Shown here piece after piece: positions 32,642-36,002 of a stretch of DNA of 36,002 bases. Source of the stretch: Flavobacteriales bacterium. GTDB taxonomy: Bacteria > Bacteroidota > Bacteroidia > Flavobacteriales_D > Cryomorphaceae. Under the pieces are notes generated by a model that worked only from the letters and a program-made list of their open reading frames with translations, was not told the origin of the DNA and ran no database searches. The translations under genes were made by a program, and so were the position numbers. Position 1 is the first letter of the stretch. The number at the start of each line of letters is the position of its first letter. The stretch is from NCBI GenBank assembly GCA_007125175.1, contig SLDS01000155.1, forward strand, positions 1 to 36,002, in the 5' to 3' direction.

Positions 32642-32649
32642 TACTTTCG
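32642..32649 (+). promoter_or_regulatory. -7-like box upstream of the GH3/beta-lactamase fusion gene
   Basis: TACTTTCG, seven of eight to TAnnTTTG, ends 16 bases before ATG 32666. A TTG at 32625-32627 is only 14 bases upstream, slightly short for a -33 element. The 288-bp spacer (32378-32665) is divergent and must also hold the mutL operon promoter, which I could not pin down. Confidence 0.35.
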
Positions 32650-32665
32650 CTACAAATTTCTTTGC

Positions 32666-35647
32666 ATGAAGCGTTTTACTTCGATCGCGGCTACCTGTTT
32701 GCTCCCCTGCCTTCTCCTCCTTGTAGTCACTATGAGGGCACAGCAGCCTCTGCCTCCACCTTTTGCGGCCTCGGAGCCCCTCTGGGTGGATTCAGTACTG
32801 GGCTCCATGAGCATTGAGGAGCGCATTGGGCAGCTCTTCATGGTGGCTGCCTACAGCAATAAGGATGTGAAGCATGAGCAAGCGCTGAGCAAGCTCGTAG
32901 AGGAGCAGCACATCGGGGGGCTCATTTTTTTTCAAGGTGGCCCCATGCGGCAGGCACATCTGTGCAATCGCCTTCAGCAAAAGGCCAAAGTGCCATTGCT
33001 CATAGGGATAGACGGTGAGTGGGGGCTCTCAATGCGCCTCGACAGCACCATGCGCTTTCCATACCAAATGGCACTCGGCGCTGTACAAAACGATTCGCTC
33101 GTCTACGCTATGGGGGCTGAGATTGCCCGACAGAGCCGCCGACTGGGCATACATGTCAACTTTGCCCCGGTGGCCGATGTGAACAACAATCCCCGCAATC
33201 CGGTGATCAACTACCGCTCCTTTGGTGAAGACAAGGAGGTGGTGGCGCGCCGCTCCATCGCCTATATGCGCGGCATGCAAGACAATGGTGTGCTGGCCAA
33301 TGCCAAGCACTTTCCCGGACACGGGGATACCGATACCGACAGCCATCACGCCCTTCCGCTCATCAGGCACAGCCGCGAGCGCATCGATGAGGTTGAGCTA
33401 TACCCCTTTCGGCAAATGATGGAGTGGGGGCTCGCCTCGGTCATGGTGGCGCACCTCAACATTCCCGCTCTGGACGATAGCCCCAATCTGGCCAGCACCT
33501 TGAGCCCGCGAATCGTCAATGACCTGCTGATAGAAGAGATGGGCTTTCAGGGCCTGATCTTTACCGATGCACTTAATATGAAGGGAGTATCAAAGTACTT
33601 CAAACCAGGTGAGGTGGATCTCATGGCCCTCTTGGCAGGCAATGATGTGTTGCTCTTTCCCGAGGATGTACCGAAGGCTGCCAATATGATCCTGCAGGCC
33701 ATCGAGGATGGTCGCCTCAGCGAGGAGCGCCTCAACCGATCGGTGAGAAAAATTCTCCAAAGCAAGGCCTGGGCCGGGCTGCATCGGGAGCATTTGGTGC
33801 CTGTGCGACGCCTGATCGAAGATCTGAATACCCCGCATGCAATGCACCTCAAGCGCAAATTGAGCGAGGCCGCGATCACGGTGTTGAAAAACGATGGTAA
33901 TCTCCTTCCGCTCAAGTCTCTGGATGGATCCGGAATCACCGTTTTGAGCATAGGTGGCCCAGGGCAGACATTCAAAAATACCTTGAGTGCCTACTGCAAG
34001 TTTGATAAGTTGACTTGCTCCTCGGCACCCGGGCTTGCGGAAGGCAAGAAAATACGCGACGCCATCCCTGCAGGCTCAAGGGTGGTGATATGCATCGAGG
34101 GTACCAATAACTATCCCGGCCGCAATTTTGGCCTGAGCCAGGAGGCCATCACACTCATAGAGCACCTGGCGAGCAATCATCCCACTGCACTTGTACACCT
34201 GGGCAATCCCTATGCCTTGGCCCGCCTTTCCAAAGTAGAGCTCATTGAGACCATTGTGGTAGCCTATCAGGATGACAGTTACATGGCCCGGGCTGCTGCT
34301 GAAGTATTAGGTGGAGCCCTGCCTGCGCGGGGAAAACTTCCGGTGGCCATCGGCAGCCACTTCGCAGCCGGAGCAGGAATCGAGGAGCAGGGGCTGGGAC
34401 GACTCTACCGGGGTAGCCCCCTCGATATGGGCCTGAGACCTGAAATCTTTCGAAAGGTGGATAGCATCGCCATCGACGGCATCCAAAAAAAGGCCTACCC
34501 CGGCTGCCAAATCCTGCTGGCAAAAGATGGCAAGGTGATCTACGAGAAGGCCTTTGGCTTTCACACCTATGAGGATGATCGCCCCGTTCGCCTGGACGAT
34601 CTCTACGATCTGGCTTCCATCACGAAGATTGCAGCCAGCACCATCTCACTGATGCACCTGCAAGATAGGGGACGCTTTAGTCTCGATGCCAGGCTGGGTG
34701 AATATTTCCCGGAAATCTCTTCCGATCATCCTTACGCCTCCATACCACTCAGGCGTATGATGGCGCATCAGGCCGGGCTCAAGGCATGGATACCTTTCTA
34801 CAAAAGCACCCTTGTGAAAGGGCAGCCTCGCTGGGATGCTTATGCTGCCTCCCAAGGTGGCGATTACCAATTGCAGCTGGCACGCGGCATGTACATACAC
34901 CAGGCCATTAGCGACTCGCTTATTCCGAGAATTTTGGATACGCCGCTCAATGTGAAAAAGGATTACAAATACAGCGATTTGGGTTATTTCTTTGTGAAGG
35001 AGATTGTGGGTCGGCAGGGGGAGCAGCCCTTGGAGCGCTATGTGAGTGATCATTTTTACAAGCCTCTGGGCTTACAGCAAATGGGTTATTTGCCTCTGGA
35101 GCGCATCGACCCGGAGCGCATCACGCCTACAGAATACGACAAGGACTTTCGCAAGCAGGTGCTGCGCGGCTATGTGCACGATCCCGGTGCGGCCATGCAG
35201 GGTGGTGTAGGGGGGCATGCAGGCTTGTTTTCCAATGCTTATGATCTGGCCGTGCTGATGCAAATGTTGCTCAACAAGGGCGAGTACGGAGGGCGTCGCT
35301 ACCTGAGCGAGGCTGTGGTGGAGGAGTATGTAAAGTGCCAGTTTTGCAAGGATGAGCGCGATGAAAACAGGCGGGGAGCGGGCTTTGACAAGCCTGTGAT
35401 ACCCGATGGCCCCGGGCCGACTTGCAAGTGCGTCGATTTTCAAAGTTTTGGGCATACGGGCTTTACAGGCACCATTGCTTGGGCCGACCCTGTAGAAAAC
35501 ATCGTCTTCGTGTTTCTTTCCAATCGCGTATACCCCACCGCCGAAAACAACAGACTCGCCAAGCTAAACATCCGCACCAAGATTCAAGAGGAGTTTTACA
35601 AGGCCTTGAGCAGCCCTGAGGAGCATTCGTATTCCTTGCACCCTTGA
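32666..35647 (+). CDS. Glycoside hydrolase family 3 (NagZ-like) fused to serine beta-lactamase-type domain
   Basis: A 993-residue exported two-enzyme fusion. A signal peptide (about 8-24, cut after MRA) precedes a GH3 domain (about 40-380): KHFPGHGDTDTDSHHALP gives the NagZ His/Asp pair (Asp225, His227), and LIFTDALNM holds nucleophile Asp301. A GH3 C-terminal alpha/beta domain (about 395-580) leads to a serine beta-lactamase/AmpH-like domain (about 600-985) with SITK (Ser651, Lys654), YSD (Tyr769, Asp771 in place of Asn) and HTG (930-932). Both active sites look complete. The first should release N-acetylglucosamine from peptidoglycan fragments; the second is likely a carboxypeptidase or esterase on muropeptides. 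The fusion is known in Bacteroidota. ATG 32666 is chosen over 32618 because it begins the signal peptide. It converges on the MATE gene with 7 bases between. Confidence 0.93.
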   Translation: MKRFTSIAATCLLPCLLLLVVTMRAQQPLPPPFAASEPLWVDSVLGSMSIEERIGQLFMVAAYSNKDVKHEQALSKLVEEQHIGGLIFFQGGPMRQAHLCNRLQQKAKVPLLIGIDGEWGLSMRLDSTMRFPYQMALGAVQNDSLVYAMGAEIARQSRRLGIHVNFAPVADVNNNPRNPVINYRSFGEDKEVVARRSIAYMRGMQDNGVLANAKHFPGHGDTDTDSHHALPLIRHSRERIDEVELYPFRQMMEWGLASVMVAHLNIPALDDSPNLASTLSPRIVNDLLIEEMGFQGLIFTDALNMKGVSKYFKPGEVDLMALLAGNDVLLFPEDVPKAANMILQAIEDGRLSEERLNRSVRKILQSKAWAGLHREHLVPVRRLIEDLNTPHAMHLKRKLSEAAITVLKNDGNLLPLKSLDGSGITVLSIGGPGQTFKNTLSAYCKFDKLTCSSAPGLAEGKKIRDAIPAGSRVVICIEGTNNYPGRNFGLSQEAITLIEHLASNHPTALVHLGNPYALARLSKVELIETIVVAYQDDSYMARAAAEVLGGALPARGKLPVAIGSHFAAGAGIEEQGLGRLYRGSPLDMGLRPEIFRKVDSIAIDGIQKKAYPGCQILLAKDGKVIYEKAFGFHTYEDDRPVRLDDLYDLASITKIAASTISLMHLQDRGRFSLDARLGEYFPEISSDHPYASIPLRRMMAHQAGLKAWIPFYKSTLVKGQPRWDAYAASQGGDYQLQLARGMYIHQAISDSLIPRILDTPLNVKKDYKYSDLGYFFVKEIVGRQGEQPLERYVSDHFYKPLGLQQMGYLPLERIDPERITPTEYDKDFRKQVLRGYVHDPGAAMQGGVGGHAGLFSNAYDLAVLMQMLLNKGEYGGRRYLSEAVVEEYVKCQFCKDERDENRRGAGFDKPVIPDGPGPTCKCVDFQSFGHTGFTGTIAWADPVENIVFVFLSNRVYPTAENNRLAKLNIRTKIQEEFYKALSSPEEHSYSLHP

Positions 35648-35654
35648 GCCGGGG

Positions 35655-36002
35655 TCACGATTTGGGCATGAGCGGCCTTAAGCCCGATCGATCAAATCGT
35701 TTCATCAGAGTGTAAAACCTGCTAATGAGGCTAATGGCCGATATGGTCAGCCCAAAAGCGAGGGCCAGCCATATGCCAATGGCGCCGAGGGCCGTGTGTT
35801 GGGAGAGCACATAAGCTGCAGGCAGGGTAAGCATCCAATAGGCTATAAAAGTGATGAAAGTGGGCACGCGCACATCTGTGAATCCGCGCAGCGCTCCGAG
35901 CGATACCGATTGCAAGCCATCGGAGAGCTGAAAGACCACGGCTATGAGCAGCATGCTCACGGCGAGCTGTATCACCTCTGGATCGTCGCTGTAGAAGCCG
36001 GC
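35655..36002 (-). CDS. MATE family multidrug/Na+ antiporter, C-terminal part (5' end outside window)
   Basis: The frame stays open from the stop at 35655 to the window edge, giving the last 115 residues of a membrane transporter. Three hydrophobic helices are visible. The segment QLSDGLQSVSLGALRGFTDV, then RVPTFITFIAYWMLTLPAAY, is typical of the C-terminal half of MATE (NorM-like) exporters, where GALRGxGD and the following helix are conserved. MATE proteins expel cationic compounds in exchange for Na+ or H+. A GTG at 35975 is an internal codon, not the start. The N-terminal half is outside the window. Confidence 0.85.
   Translation of the reverse strand, partial: AGFYSDDPEVIQLAVSMLLIAVVFQLSDGLQSVSLGALRGFTDVRVPTFITFIAYWMLTLPAAYVLSQHTALGAIGIWLALAFGLTISAISLISRFYTLMKRFDRSGLRPLMPKS

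Overview
The window is a stretch of a Bacteroidota chromosome with fairly balanced base composition and no plasmid, phage or transposase gene in view. The phylum call rests on several independent signs: a T9SS type A C-terminal sorting domain on a 1884-residue secreted protein, an S46 dipeptidyl peptidase, an ExbB-ExbD-ExbD-TonB operon, a mutL-rhomboid-rhomboid-EEP gene block, a NagZ/beta-lactamase fusion, and repeated Bacteroidota-style -7 promoter boxes (TAnnTTTG and near variants) just upstream of many genes. I would not go below phylum from the sequence alone.

Layout. 1-674 (minus): 5' part of a secreted protein with a DUF7948-like N-terminus, cut by the window edge. 766-3862 (plus): membrane J-domain protein, S46 peptidase of DPP11 type, pterin-4a-carbinolamine dehydratase. 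4020-11194 (plus): surface-polysaccharide export cluster with a BY-kinase/chain-length protein ending in a Tyr-Gly tail, an ABC-2 permease, two paralogous Wzt-like ATPases flanking a SAM methyltransferase, and a hexapeptide acyltransferase. 11264-12328 (minus): extended SDR. 12745-15483 (plus): P2-type cation ATPase with a substituted M4 cation ligand, followed by a perfect 20-bp palindrome. 15669-16208: small outer-membrane barrel. 16410-19114: exbB-exbD-exbD-tonB. 19335-24989: giant CotH-kinase-domain secreted protein. 24990-25417: an intrinsic terminator, a 158-bp MITE-like inverted-repeat element and a promoter. 25418-26737: a helical protein of unknown family with a glycine-rich hydrophobic hairpin. 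26759-27247 (minus): yajQ. 27387-32377 (minus): small membrane protein, mutL, two rhomboids and an endonuclease/exonuclease/phosphatase protein in a tightly coupled operon. 32666-35647 (plus): GH3/serine beta-lactamase fusion. 35655-36002 (minus): C-terminal part of a MATE transporter, cut by the edge.

Functional picture. The window is mainly about the cell envelope: polysaccharide export, TonB energy coupling, T9SS-secreted surface proteins, periplasmic peptide breakdown, peptidoglycan turnover, membrane proteolysis and ion transport, with DNA mismatch repair (mutL) embedded in a membrane-protein operon.

Best leads for something new: (1) the orphan 439-residue protein at 25418, whose central hydrophobic hairpin in a helical body recalls alpha-pore-forming proteins; (2) the inverted-repeat element just upstream of it; (3) the paired Wzt ATPases sharing one permease with a methyltransferase between them; (4) the P-type ATPase with Ser in place of the M4 Glu although the other M5/M6 ligands are kept. 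I saw no CRISPR array, tRNA, rRNA, integrase or recognisable anti-phage system.
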